Positions 25,827 to 34,597 of a stretch of 64,000 nt of DNA are shown in pieces. Position 1 is the stretch's first letter. Every line of letters begins with the position of its first letter. The stretch is taken from positions 62,001 to 126,000 of the forward strand of contig NZ_AMSG01000005.1 in assembly GCF_000300875.1 (NCBI RefSeq), given 5' to 3'. The translations under genes were made by a program, and so were the position numbers. The DNA comes from Galbibacter marinus. GTDB taxonomy: Bacteria > Bacteroidota > Bacteroidia > Flavobacteriales > Flavobacteriaceae. The notes under the pieces are model-generated. The model was not told the DNA's origin. It saw only the letters and a list, made by a program, of their open reading frames with translations, and searched no databases.

Positions 25827-28800
25827 TTAATACTCACCTACATAAACGATTTCGCCCAGGTGATTAATTCTGACTTTAACGAGATTCCTAAGCCATCCAG
25901 TAGATCTGATACTCTTATAGGTAAACTCTAAATCGTTTGTCACAACAGTTTCGAGATGATGGCGAAACATATAATTTTTAGTAGCTATTTTCTGAACTCT
26001 ATATAAATTAGGCGATATTTTAGCAGCATTCTTTCCATCTGTTAAATCAAATTCATTTGGATCAAAATCATCTGATGGGAACACAAACATTTCATTCTGT
26101 TTCATCGTAAATTTGAACTTCCAACCTATATCAGAATTATAAGTTTTATCAATTATTGGCAGCCCCTCATTAACTCTTGTTACGGCCTCAAAAAACGAAA
26201 CTACCCTTTCTTGCAGATTACCATCTTTGTCTTCATATATACCCACATGATGGTTATTCCCAGTACTCACAAAGTCAACTGGAATTTGCTTTTTATTTTT
26301 ATCCAATATTTGATCTCCAAAATGATCCTTTCCTTCATGGAGAGACTCAGCATTATTCACGCCTTTAATTGCCACACTTTTCACAGCAATTCCTTTGCTT
26401 TTGTTTAACCATATTGGATTTTCTTCTAAATTAGAAAAGGCCTCTTTAAAATTACCTTGAAATTTAATCACACGATCTTTCAATATTTGTTTTACCTTTT
26501 CGTCAATGACCTTTTCTAAATGTTTCTCATTTTTAAAATTATCCCCAGATATCTTTTTTCGAATTTTGAATACGTCTTCATAACACACCACCTCTTTAAG
26601 CCCTATTCCTTCAATTAGAATTGGATCTATCTTGATTGTTTTTGAATCAAATGCAACTTCAGAGTTATTATCGTATTTAGAAAGATGTTGTAACACAATC
26701 TCTCTATGGACTTTGTCCACAATCATTGACGCTCTAACTAAAGTAAATTTATTATTAAGTTTTAAGGGTTTTGGATCAATAAGTTTTATTTTCCCGTACA
26801 CCGTCTCCTTATGTAGCTGTCCCCTCGGCGTAAGTTGTCTCCTTTTATTATAGTTGTCTTTACCCTTTAGCTTGGTTTTATTCACACTCCATGTGACTAC
26901 TTTATTCTTATTTTTAAATGAAATTAAGATTGATTCTATCTGGAGTTTGGCTTTCATTCTTAAATCCGATATAGGCGGAATAAATCGCCTTTTACCCATT
27001 ACATCTTTCCCTATAATCTGATTTTCAATAGACTTAATGGTGCCATGCATTTCATGATGAATATCTTTTCTGGCATTAAGATAATTTAAGTACTGGATAT
27101 GATTATGAGTCGTAAATGCAACAGCTAAAGCATCCATGGCATGGTGCCTATGGTCATTTCTTTTACTCCATCCCTCTATAACATTAATTGACTTAATTTT
27201 CTCTGAACCTACATCAAACCTTTCTATTTTTTTTGTTAAACCAAGTGCTTTGTATTTAGGAAAATTAAGCTCCTTCATTACGTTAATTAAATCCCAATCC
27301 TCTCTTAATTTATCGGTTATTTTACCTGTAGTTGGCACTACAGTTTTAAACACCTCTAAAAGCATTTTCCTTGCCTGTTTGGCTATATACTGTGTGTTAC
27401 GTAGATCACGCTCAATAAATCCATCCACTAATTTGCTCTTTGGAATCATTAGTTTTTTATATTTAGAGGATGAGATTTTTCCATCTTTATGTAATGTTTC
27501 AATACGGCCAATATAGCTATCAACATCCTTGGAAAAATCCGTAGACATAAAATCAAAAGCTGTTCTATCCGCTTTTTTCAAATTATCTACCTTGAAAGCC
27601 AATGTTTTATTCGAAAAAGAATCATCGAACAACAGAGCTTTTGGAATAATATGCTCTATATCAATCTCATTAGAAAACAATTTTTCTTTTGGGATATATT
27701 TATCCCTGAACAAATCCTTATAACCATTAGATGCCAATTCTTCCCAAAGTCGATAACGTATAACATCACCCTTTGTAGGATTCGGGATACCGAACTCTTT
27801 GCTTAAGTATTTTTTTATTTCAGCGTTTCTTCGAGTAGCATCTGAAATGTTTTTTGTCATTTGACTTCGCTCTTTAGCCGACTTCTTTAATTCTCTAGCC
27901 AGTTCAATCCGAACTTCGTCAGGTTTCCCGTAATTATCAATAACCTGATTAACCACATTGACCATCTGATTAAGAATTTTCTCAACAACCGGATTACGTA
28001 GGCTGTTTTTCTTAAGCAACTCAAGCTTTGGCTTTAATTCTCGGTTATCCAACTCATCTGCACTTAGACTATTCGAGTGGTTATATCCTGCATATTGACA
28101 TGCCTTTGAGTAATCACTCCCATCCCGAAGAAAAGGAAGGATCTTACTAATGGCTTTCGATGATAAATTACCGTAATCAGAAGTAAACCTTAAATTTGAA
28201 ATTAGAGTACTATATTCTGGTTTAAAACCAAATTTAAGATGGAGCTTCTTTTTTAAAGCAACTCCAGTATTACCATAAGTAAACTTATCCTCTTCTGTTA
28301 TTTTACTGTTACCTTCCTCTGCGGAGTACAACAAATGCCATAATTGGTAGCTCAGTTGCTGATCCAATTTTTTGCTGAAATCAAAATCCAAAATAGAATC
28401 ATTGATTCCAATTGAAGAAAATATAGCCTTTAACTCGGATTTAATTTCCAAAGCGCTTTTCTTTCCCCAATTAAACCCATAACCTTCTTCCTCCGCAATC
28501 ATTTGAAACACATTATACAGAGCTGAATTGGTTCTGTTACCTTCAATTTCTTCCAAATTACACTTCCATTGGGTTAACTTCCCAATTTTCATATATTTCG
28601 ATAAAATTTTTAGCACTTGATTCGGCTTTAAATCCCCTCTGAGGTTTAATTCATCAAAAACAACCTTTTTCACATCATCCTCCAACTCTATGAACTGAAT
28701 TATTTGATTACTCTCTGAATTTACAAACTTCAGATTATTGAGAGATTGCCATATTTTAAATTCTTGAAACAATGGAGAAGAACGGGGAATTACCCTTCGT

Positions 28801-30002
28801 CCAATGGTTCTTATTTTGGTCTTACCTGTCTCCTTTTCCACATAGTTTTGCTGGGTACTTTCAAACTGACAAAAGCTAATTAGATTCTTTTGGGATTTTA
28901 ACTTACGCTGATAAAATATAACGACATCCCTTATTTCTTGCTTAAGTTCATTTGTTAGTTGAGGATAAAATTTGGCTTGATTTCTCCAAATGACTTCAAA
29001 TTCATCCAGATAATCTTGCCTGTAAAAAACTTGATTCTTGAGTGAAGTATTTGGATCTTTCTGCAATTGTTTATATTGATATTGTCCTACAGTTTCCTTG
29101 TTAAAGAAAAGCTCTTTACTACGATCTGAAATTGCACCTAAATATCCACTAGATTTATTACTATCATTGTTTATATCCTGCAATACGATAGCAAGATGTT
29201 CAAGTTCTATTTGTTGAGTCAACGCTTCTTTCCTTAATCGATATCGGGCAAATTTCTGCTCTTTGGCGGACCCTTTAAGTTTAACACCAACAATTCCTAA
29301 AGGTTCTTTACAGATCGCCCAAGTTTGACTTTTATTCTTCCCATGGAGTTCAAAAAAAAGTTCCTTAGTAAGTATAAGCGGGTAAAATTCACTTTGTTTT
29401 TTCCAAACTAGATTAAATTCTTCCTGTAGATCGGAACGATAGAAATCCGGCAGATGCTTTTTTCCTGACTCCAATAGCCTTAAAACATACTCCCCTGGAG
29501 TCATATTTTCATCATACAATAATTTAGCAACCTCCATTCCATCTATGGCTACACCATCATCTTCAGCGTTCACTTTACGACTACTTTTGTACCCTCGTTT
29601 CTTATTTATTGATAATAAAATTTTTGCCAGATCCTCCAATGAAACTTTCTCATTAGCCGACTTGGACCTTAGTTTTAATGTTTGATGAGTAGTCTCTTTC
29701 CCTACTTCTGTGAGTGCCGTATCCTTGTTTATCAATCCATTTTTCAAGAGGATCTCAATGAGATTTTCTCTACGTAATTTATAACGTTGAAGGTTTCTCC
29801 TAGCCCCCCTTTTCAGCGTTCTTTCTGCATTATTTGAGTATGCTTTCCCTCCTTCAAAATTCGTCAATTCATCTACAGTCAGAGGATTTACCCTTACACC
29901 CAATTTGATAATATCCGAAACTTCATTTTCATTTTCTGCCTCCTTAACCAAAGCCCAACCGATGCTGTTTGTTCCTAAATCAAGACCTAATATAGTTTTC
30001 AT
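25827..30002 (-). CDS. cas9: CRISPR-associated endonuclease Cas9 (subtype II-C)
   Basis: A 1391-residue RNA-guided nuclease that cuts both target strands using tracrRNA:crRNA. The catalytic residues are all visible: RuvC-I D8 (ILGLDLGTNSIGWAL), the arginine-rich bridge helix (about 60-80), RuvC-II E700 (VRIELARELKKS), HNH H784 (DIEHIIPKALLFDD) with N798 and N807 downstream, and RuvC-III H953 and D957 (HHAMDALAVAF). The size is usual for Bacteroidota II-C Cas9. It starts ATG at 30002 with a promoter-like pair upstream and is divergent from the tracrRNA gene. No frameshift or stop interrupts it. The PAM cannot be read from this window. Confidence 0.98.
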   Translation of the reverse strand: MKTILGLDLGTNSIGWALVKEAENENEVSDIIKLGVRVNPLTVDELTNFEGGKAYSNNAERTLKRGARRNLQRYKLRRENLIEILLKNGLINKDTALTEVGKETTHQTLKLRSKSANEKVSLEDLAKILLSINKKRGYKSSRKVNAEDDGVAIDGMEVAKLLYDENMTPGEYVLRLLESGKKHLPDFYRSDLQEEFNLVWKKQSEFYPLILTKELFFELHGKNKSQTWAICKEPLGIVGVKLKGSAKEQKFARYRLRKEALTQQIELEHLAIVLQDINNDSNKSSGYLGAISDRSKELFFNKETVGQYQYKQLQKDPNTSLKNQVFYRQDYLDEFEVIWRNQAKFYPQLTNELKQEIRDVVIFYQRKLKSQKNLISFCQFESTQQNYVEKETGKTKIRTIGRRVIPRSSPLFQEFKIWQSLNNLKFVNSESNQIIQFIELEDDVKKVVFDELNLRGDLKPNQVLKILSKYMKIGKLTQWKCNLEEIEGNRTNSALYNVFQMIAEEEGYGFNWGKKSALEIKSELKAIFSSIGINDSILDFDFSKKLDQQLSYQLWHLLYSAEEGNSKITEEDKFTYGNTGVALKKKLHLKFGFKPEYSTLISNLRFTSDYGNLSSKAISKILPFLRDGSDYSKACQYAGYNHSNSLSADELDNRELKPKLELLKKNSLRNPVVEKILNQMVNVVNQVIDNYGKPDEVRIELARELKKSAKERSQMTKNISDATRRNAEIKKYLSKEFGIPNPTKGDVIRYRLWEELASNGYKDLFRDKYIPKEKLFSNEIDIEHIIPKALLFDDSFSNKTLAFKVDNLKKADRTAFDFMSTDFSKDVDSYIGRIETLHKDGKISSSKYKKLMIPKSKLVDGFIERDLRNTQYIAKQARKMLLEVFKTVVPTTGKITDKLREDWDLINVMKELNFPKYKALGLTKKIERFDVGSEKIKSINVIEGWSKRNDHRHHAMDALAVAFTTHNHIQYLNYLNARKDIHHEMHGTIKSIENQIIGKDVMGKRRFIPPISDLRMKAKLQIESILISFKNKNKVVTWSVNKTKLKGKDNYNKRRQLTPRGQLHKETVYGKIKLIDPKPLKLNNKFTLVRASMIVDKVHREIVLQHLSKYDNNSEVAFDSKTIKIDPILIEGIGLKEVVCYEDVFKIRKKISGDNFKNEKHLEKVIDEKVKQILKDRVIKFQGNFKEAFSNLEENPIWLNKSKGIAVKSVAIKGVNNAESLHEGKDHFGDQILDKNKKQIPVDFVSTGNNHHVGIYEDKDGNLQERVVSFFEAVTRVNEGLPIIDKTYNSDIGWKFKFTMKQNEMFVFPSDDFDPNEFDLTDGKNAAKISPNLYRVQKIATKNYMFRHHLETVVTNDLEFTYKSIRSTGWLRNLVKVRINHLGEIVYVGEY

Positions 30003-30028
30003 TGTAATAGTAGAATTAGTTTTGCTCC

Positions 30029-30057
30029 TAAATATACAATGAAAAAAAATATCGCAA
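30029..30057 (-). promoter_or_regulatory. Promoter of the cas9-cas1-cas2 operon
   Basis: The minus strand has TTG (30055-30057), an 18-base gap, and TATATTTA (30029-30036), one mismatch from TAnnTTTG, 26 bases before the cas9 ATG. A GGAG at 30025-30028 (minus strand) immediately follows the -7 box. Confidence 0.5.
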
Positions 30058-30094
30058 TTACGGAAACCCTCAAACCAAGATTAAAATAAATTTA

Positions 30095-30102
30095 TATCTT
30101 TG
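30095..30102 (+). promoter_or_regulatory. Promoter -7 element of the tracrRNA
   Basis: TATCTTTG matches TAnnTTTG exactly and ends four bases before the anti-repeat. Initiation would therefore be expected right at the start of the anti-repeat. No TTG lies at the -33 position. Confidence 0.6.
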
Positions 30103-30106
30103 AAAT

Positions 30107-30184
30107 CTGAAAGCAATTCACAATAAGGATTATTCCGTTGTGAAAACATTCAAATCGGCATTCTTCGGAATGTCGATTTTTTTT
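30107..30184 (+). ncRNA. tracrRNA of the type II-C system
   Basis: Bases 30107-30123 (CTGAAAGCAATTCACAA) are a perfect 17-base complement of CRISPR repeat positions 2-18. The next bases, AATAAGGATTATTCC, resemble the AAUAAGG core that follows the anti-repeat in Neisseria-type II-C tracrRNAs. A terminal hairpin (30154-30163 with 30168-30177, one G-U pair) is followed by eight T (30177-30184), a standard intrinsic terminator. The RNA would be about 78 bases and is transcribed away from cas9. This also fixes the crRNA strand as plus. Confidence 0.9.
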
Positions 30185-30515
30185 ATCCAAAAACTTTGGC
30201 ATTGATCCCTATCTAATTAAATAGACGACAAACATCACTCATAAACCTGGGATTTATCCAAAAAAGACTGCCTTCAGCAGTATTAGAATTGGCTAAGAAG
30301 GGAGGTATTAAATGAAATCACGGGAACACCCTCTTGATTTTAGAGTGTAATGAATAAGAAATTCAAATGAAAATAGAAATGGACTATTAGATAGACAGGT
30401 TTTAATGCCATTAATTTTAGTACAAAAATTTCGATAATCAATTAATTAATCCCTACGCTATGGATTCATAATCCGCCATCAGAAATCACCTTGTGTGTGA
30501 ACCAAAAAAGGAAGT
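30185..30515. other. Gene-free stretch between tracrRNA and hisS
   Basis: No complete gene is visible in these 331 bases. A short stop-free stretch around 30216-30311 could encode RLPSAVLELAKKGGIK before a TGA and then continues in frame (NHGNTLLILECNE), which looks like a fragment of a decayed small protein. This is weak and no family was recognised. Confidence 0.25.
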
Positions 30516-31889
30516 CTAAGCTCTTAAACTCTCAATTAAGGCAGTTATATCGACCTCGTCTTGAGTACCCGAGTTCATATTTTTTAAAGTAAAGGTATTT
30601 TTATCCATCTCAGATTCCCCAGCTAAAACCACAAATGGAATACCCCTTTTGTTGGCATAATTCATTTGTTTTTTCATCTTAGTGTCATCGGGGTACAACT
30701 CAGCTTTTATACCACTTTCTCTTAACGCTTTAACTGCCTTTAGACCATATAAAGCTTCATTCTGGCCAAAATTTAAAAACAGGACCTCAGTTGTAGTAGT
30801 AACAGATGGTGGGAATAAACCAAGTTCATCCAACACCAAATAAATTCTGTCAAGTCCAAAAGAAATACCTACACCACTGACATTTTTAAGACCAAAAATA
30901 CCAGTCAAATCATCATAACGACCACCTCCTCCGATCGAGCCAATCTTAACTCTTTCAGGCGCAGCAACCTCAATGATTGCTCCAGTATAATAATTAAGCC
31001 CTCTGGCTAGAGTTACATCCAACTCCAGGTTCGAAGTCTTAAGACCTAAGGCATCAATAGCTGTTAGTATAAAACTCAATTCTTCCACTCCTTTAAGTCC
31101 TTCATCGGAAGTAGATAACATGGTTTTCAAACTTTCTAATTTTGAACCATTACTACCAGTAAAACTAAATAAAGGCTGAACTTTCTCAATAGCCATTTCA
31201 GTTATACCTTTTTCCAGCATTTCCTTCTTCACGCCATCTTCACCAATTTTATCTAATTTATCCAGAGCAACAGTAAAATCGATGAGTTTATCTTTGGCAC
31301 CAATAACCTCTGCAATTCCAGAGAGTATTTTTCGGTTATTGAGTTTAATGGTCACACCCTCTACCCCAAGACTACTAAATACCGTATCATAAAGCTGTAT
31401 AAACTCTACCTCCTGCCAAAGTGAAGTTGAACCTACTACATCGGCATCACACTGGTAAAACTCTCTGAAACGCCCTTTTTGAGGGCGATCCGCTCTCCAA
31501 ACAGGCTGCACTTGATAACGCTTAAAAGGGAGATCAATTTCATTTTGGTGCATTACAACATACCGCGCAAATGGAACCGTTAAATCATAACGTAATGCTT
31601 TTTCTGAAATCCTTGATGTTAGGGCACTGGCATCTTTTTTAGTATAAAGTGCATCATCGACTTTGGAAAGATAATCTCCAGAATTTAAAATTTTAAAAAT
31701 CAAGCGATCACCTTCATCCCCATATTTTCCCATAAGGGTCTCAGAATTCTCAAAACTTGGGGTTTCGATAGGCATAAAACCAAAAGTTTCAAAATGAGAT
31801 TTTATGGTACTGATAATATAGTTACGTTTATTGACTTCCTCTGGTCCAAAGTCTCTTGTTCCTTTTGCGATGCTTGGTTTTTGTGCCAT
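30516..31889 (-). CDS. hisS: Histidine--tRNA ligase
   Basis: A 457-residue class II aminoacyl-tRNA synthetase that charges tRNA-His. The start '[16 protein letters not shown]' holds motif 1. Motif 2 is '[20 protein letters not shown]', and the histidine-specific loop '[15 protein letters not shown]' and the motif 3 segment 'GGGGRYDDL ... [10 protein letters not shown]' are present. A C-terminal anticodon-binding domain starts near residue 365. Length and residues are normal. It is monocistronic and flanks the CRISPR island, marking the return to core genome. Confidence 0.97.
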   Translation of the reverse strand: MAQKPSIAKGTRDFGPEEVNKRNYIISTIKSHFETFGFMPIETPSFENSETLMGKYGDEGDRLIFKILNSGDYLSKVDDALYTKKDASALTSRISEKALRYDLTVPFARYVVMHQNEIDLPFKRYQVQPVWRADRPQKGRFREFYQCDADVVGSTSLWQEVEFIQLYDTVFSSLGVEGVTIKLNNRKILSGIAEVIGAKDKLIDFTVALDKLDKIGEDGVKKEMLEKGITEMAIEKVQPLFSFTGSNGSKLESLKTMLSTSDEGLKGVEELSFILTAIDALGLKTSNLELDVTLARGLNYYTGAIIEVAAPERVKIGSIGGGGRYDDLTGIFGLKNVSGVGISFGLDRIYLVLDELGLFPPSVTTTTEVLFLNFGQNEALYGLKAVKALRESGIKAELYPDDTKMKKQMNYANKRGIPFVVLAGESEMDKNTFTLKNMNSGTQDEVDITALIESLRA

Positions 31890-32001
31890 TGTTACTATGT
31901 GTTTAGAGATTTACACTAAATTATACCTCAACTATATAGAGTTACTAAAAAATAGGAGTATTACCTTAAAGCTAGCCGTACTTAAATTTTAAATACTTAG
32001 A

Positions 32002-32472
32002 TTATTCAATGATGTCGTCAAAGTAACGGAATAACTCCCCTTTGGTGATTATGGCTCCCTTCTCAATGAGTTCAAATTTATCCAGTAACTTATCCTCTGA
32101 ATAGGCTTTGACAGCAGTCATAATTTCAACATTCTCACCCATAAAGTTTTGTTTGAACCACCCAAATCCATGTTGAGTCCTTAGGTCTATCCCTGGCTGA
32201 CTTACACGAACTGCAATAAGGTTCATTTGCTTTTCTGTCAAATGAAAAAGATGCATCTGTGTAGCAGAGATATTTTCAAGAAACTCGATTTTGGCAAGCA
32301 CACCCTCCCAAACCAAATCACTGAAGACATCAATTTCTTCTTCAGCAACCTCTGGTTTATTTTCTTTGATACTTTTCCATTCCTGAGCTGTTATGGATTG
32401 TGTAGCCAAAAAGTTTATAAACTCTTGGTGCATTTCCTCTAACTGCTCTTTTGTTAATCTTCTGTACTTCAC
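32002..32472 (-). CDS. DUF6495 family protein
   Basis: A 156-residue soluble acidic protein that I recognise as the flavobacterial family DUF6495, of unknown function. It starts MKYRRLTKEQLEEMHQEFIN and is largely helical, without signal peptide, membrane span or obvious catalytic motif. It lies between hisS and the rpsF operon on the same strand but is separated from rplI by a hairpin at 32510-32544. No function can be given from the sequence. Confidence 0.75.
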   Translation of the reverse strand: MKYRRLTKEQLEEMHQEFINFLATQSITAQEWKSIKENKPEVAEEEIDVFSDLVWEGVLAKIEFLENISATQMHLFHLTEKQMNLIAVRVSQPGIDLRTQHGFGWFKQNFMGENVEIMTAVKAYSEDKLLDKFELIEKGAIITKGELFRYFDDIIE

Positions 32473-32509
32473 TTAAATCTTATATTTATCTATGTACAAA
32501 AATCGAAAA

Positions 32510-32544
32510 GAGGTTGCAAAAAAAATAAATTTTTATACAACCTC
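32510..32544 (-). terminator. Probable terminator of the rpsF-rpsR-rplI operon
   Basis: The minus strand has GAGGTTG (32538-32544) and CAACCTC (32510-32516) separated by a 21-base AT-rich loop, followed by TTTTCGATTTTTG. It sits just past the rplI stop. The long loop makes it a weaker candidate than a classic terminator. Confidence 0.5.
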
Positions 32545-32571
32545 CTCGTATGATGAAATAATTTCTACTAA

Positions 32572-33024
32572 TTAAGCCTCAGCTACTACTTCAAATGGGA
32601 AGTTAACAATTACCTCTCTATGAAGTCTAATAGTAGCCTCATAAGGACCAGCAACTTTAACGTTACCTCCTAAGATGCTTATAAATTTCTTCTCAATAGC
32701 TATTTTAGACTCTTTTTGAATTGCTTCAGAAAGATCCGCGTTTGTTACAGAACCAAAAAGTTTGTTTCCAACACCTGCTTTAGCTGTAATTTTGATCTCT
32801 AAACCTTTAAGTTGATCAGCGATAACTTGAGCATCATCAACAATTTTCTTCTCTTTAAAGGCTCTTTGCTTTAGATTCTCAGCCAATACTTTTTTAGCAG
32901 AAGTGGTAGCTAGAATAGCGTATCCTTTAGGGATCAAATAATTTCTACCGTAACCATTTTTAACGGTTACCACATCATCTTTAAAACCTAAGTTTTCGAC
33001 GTCGTTCTTTAATATTAATTCCAT
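32572..33024 (-). CDS. rplI: 50S ribosomal protein L9
   Basis: A 150-residue large-subunit protein with the L9 signature near its start: 'MELILKNDVENLGFKDDVVTVKNGYGRNYLIPKGYA'-type sequence (residues about 1-36; key pieces are GFKDDVV and GYGRNYLIPKG). A charged helix links it to the C-terminal rRNA-binding domain. It is the last gene of the rpsF-rpsR-rplI operon, 13 bases after rpsR. Confidence 0.97.
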   Translation of the reverse strand: MELILKNDVENLGFKDDVVTVKNGYGRNYLIPKGYAILATTSAKKVLAENLKQRAFKEKKIVDDAQVIADQLKGLEIKITAKAGVGNKLFGSVTNADLSEAIQKESKIAIEKKFISILGGNVKVAGPYEATIRLHREVIVNFPFEVVAEA

Positions 33025-33037
33025 GGTTACCTTCCTT

Positions 33038-33337
33038 TTATTTTAATAAATCTGCTACGTATGGCATAAGTGCTAAGTGACGCGATCTTTTGATAGCTAC
33101 AGACACTTTTCTTTGATATTTCAATGAAGTTCCAGTCAATCTTCTTGGAAGAATCTTACCTTGCTCATTTACTAATTTCAATAAGAAATCTGGATCTTTA
33201 TAATCGATATATTTAATACCAGATTTTTTGAAACGACAGTATTTCTTTGTTTTGTTAGTCTCAATGTTAAGTGGAGTTAGATATCTGATCTCTCCATCTT
33301 TTTTACCTTTTGCTTGTTGCTCTATAGATGTTGCCAT
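33038..33337 (-). CDS. rpsR: 30S ribosomal protein S18
   Basis: A 99-residue protein with the S18 core '[20 protein letters not shown]' and '[20 protein letters not shown]'. S18 binds S6 on the small-subunit platform, matching its place 5 bases after rpsF. The basic N-terminal extension of about 15 residues is common in Bacteroidota. Confidence 0.97.
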   Translation of the reverse strand: MATSIEQQAKGKKDGEIRYLTPLNIETNKTKKYCRFKKSGIKYIDYKDPDFLLKLVNEQGKILPRRLTGTSLKYQRKVSVAIKRSRHLALMPYVADLLK

Positions 33338-33342
33338 GATAA

Positions 33343-33681
33343 TTAAGCTTTTTCGTTAAGTTTTTTTCTTCTTTTCTCCGCCCAAGCAATTGCATGTTTA
33401 TCCAACTTAACAGTTAAATAACGCATTACACGCTCATCACGTCTAAATTCCAATTCGAATGGCTCAATTGCTTCACCAGCAACTTTGAATTCAAAAAGGT
33501 GATAAAAACCACTTTTTTTGTTTTGAATAGGATACGCCAATTTTTTAAGGCCCCAATCTTCTTTAGCTACAAACTCAGCCCCTTTTGAGGTTAAGAAATT
33601 CTCAAACTTCTTAACTGTTTCCTTTATCTGAGTATCAGATAAAACGGGATTTAGAATGAAAACAGTTTCATATTGATTCAT
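33343..33681 (-). CDS. rpsF: 30S ribosomal protein S6
   Basis: A 112-residue S6 with '[16 protein letters not shown]' at the start and '[20 protein letters not shown]' in the middle, the usual S6 fold. It heads the operon rpsF-rpsR-rplI and is preceded by a textbook Bacteroidota promoter at 33716-33745. Confidence 0.97.
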   Translation of the reverse strand: MNQYETVFILNPVLSDTQIKETVKKFENFLTSKGAEFVAKEDWGLKKLAYPIQNKKSGFYHLFEFKVAGEAIEPFELEFRRDERVMRYLTVKLDKHAIAWAEKRRKKLNEKA

Positions 33682-33715
33682 AATCTTGAATAAATTATTA
33701 TTATTTTTAAGGCTG

Positions 33716-33745
33716 CAAAAGTAGAATTAATTATTATATTTACAA
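33716..33745 (-). promoter_or_regulatory. Promoter of the rpsF operon (complete Bacteroidota consensus)
   Basis: The minus strand has TTG (33743-33745), exactly 19 bases, then TACTTTTG (33716-33723), a full match to TTG-N19-TAnnTTTG. The start ATG lies about 35 bases further. This is the best promoter in the window and the reference for the other calls. Confidence 0.85.
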
Positions 33746-33892
33746 AGTGAAGCTTAAAGATTTCGATAAACTAAGGTGAAAAACACCCTTTTCGCCAACA
33801 TATTTCCCCATTTTACAACAATTGTTTGCTTCAGTGAGGTATTTTGATTAAAATTGTACACGTTAAAAACCAATCGATCACCTTTATAGAAT

Positions 33893-34585
33893 ATGAAAAT
33901 GAATTGTATCATAGTAGATGACTCAAGTATCCAGCGGATGTCTGTGGCTAGGTTGATCAAAAATCATCCGATGCTGAATTTGGTTGCTGAATACAGTAAT
34001 GCCATTGAGGCAAAGAATGGCCTAAAGAAACAGGCTATTGATTTAATTTTCCTTGATATTGAAATGCCAGTGGTAAATGGCTTTGACCTATTAGAAGCCC
34101 TAAGTGAACCACCACAAGTCATACTTATCACCGGAAGCGCTCAATATGCATTAAAAGCATTCGACTACGATGTTACAGATTATCTGCATAAACCCATCAC
34201 TCAAGAACGCTTCGAGGCTTCTATTAAGAGAGCACAAGAGAATTTCAAACTCAAGGTTGCTTCCAAAGAGGATGATGATCATATTTTCGTAAAAAGTAAC
34301 TTAAAAAAACGAAAAGTCTTTTTAAATGAAATTAATTGGGTAGAGGCTCTTGGTGATTACATCAAACTAGTTACTGAGGATGCAAATATTGTCATTCTCT
34401 CTACCATGAAAGCATTTGAAAACGAACTCCCACCAGAGCGTTTTTTAAGAATCCACAAATCCTATATCGTAAATTTGGATAAGGTACAGAAGTTCAATAG
34501 TAAAAACGTTGAAGTTAACGGTAAGCTAATTCCACTTAGCCGTAACAAAAAACAAGACCTTTCCGAGGCCCTTAGTAACTCATAG
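33893..34585 (+). CDS. LytTR-family response regulator
   Basis: A 230-residue regulator with a receiver domain (phospho-acceptor D55 in 'LIFLDIEMPV', Lys in 'YLHKPITQE') and a C-terminal LytTR DNA-binding domain (about 125-230; 'WVEALGDYIKLVT', 'RFLRIHKSYIVNLDKV'). Such proteins usually pair with a LytS/histidine kinase of the His_kinase family, but none is adjacent, so this is an orphan in the window. It is divergent from rpsF and convergent with priA (12-base gap). Confidence 0.93.
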   Translation: MKMNCIIVDDSSIQRMSVARLIKNHPMLNLVAEYSNAIEAKNGLKKQAIDLIFLDIEMPVVNGFDLLEALSEPPQVILITGSAQYALKAFDYDVTDYLHKPITQERFEASIKRAQENFKLKVASKEDDDHIFVKSNLKKRKVFLNEINWVEALGDYIKLVTEDANIVILSTMKAFENELPPERFLRIHKSYIVNLDKVQKFNSKNVEVNGKLIPLSRNKKQDLSEALSNS

Positions 34586-34597
34586 GATGATACAACA

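Noticed and set aside
33754-33960. Minus-strand frame covering the start of the LytTR regulator gene
   Set aside because: It is antisense to a well-supported response regulator and to the rpsF promoter region.
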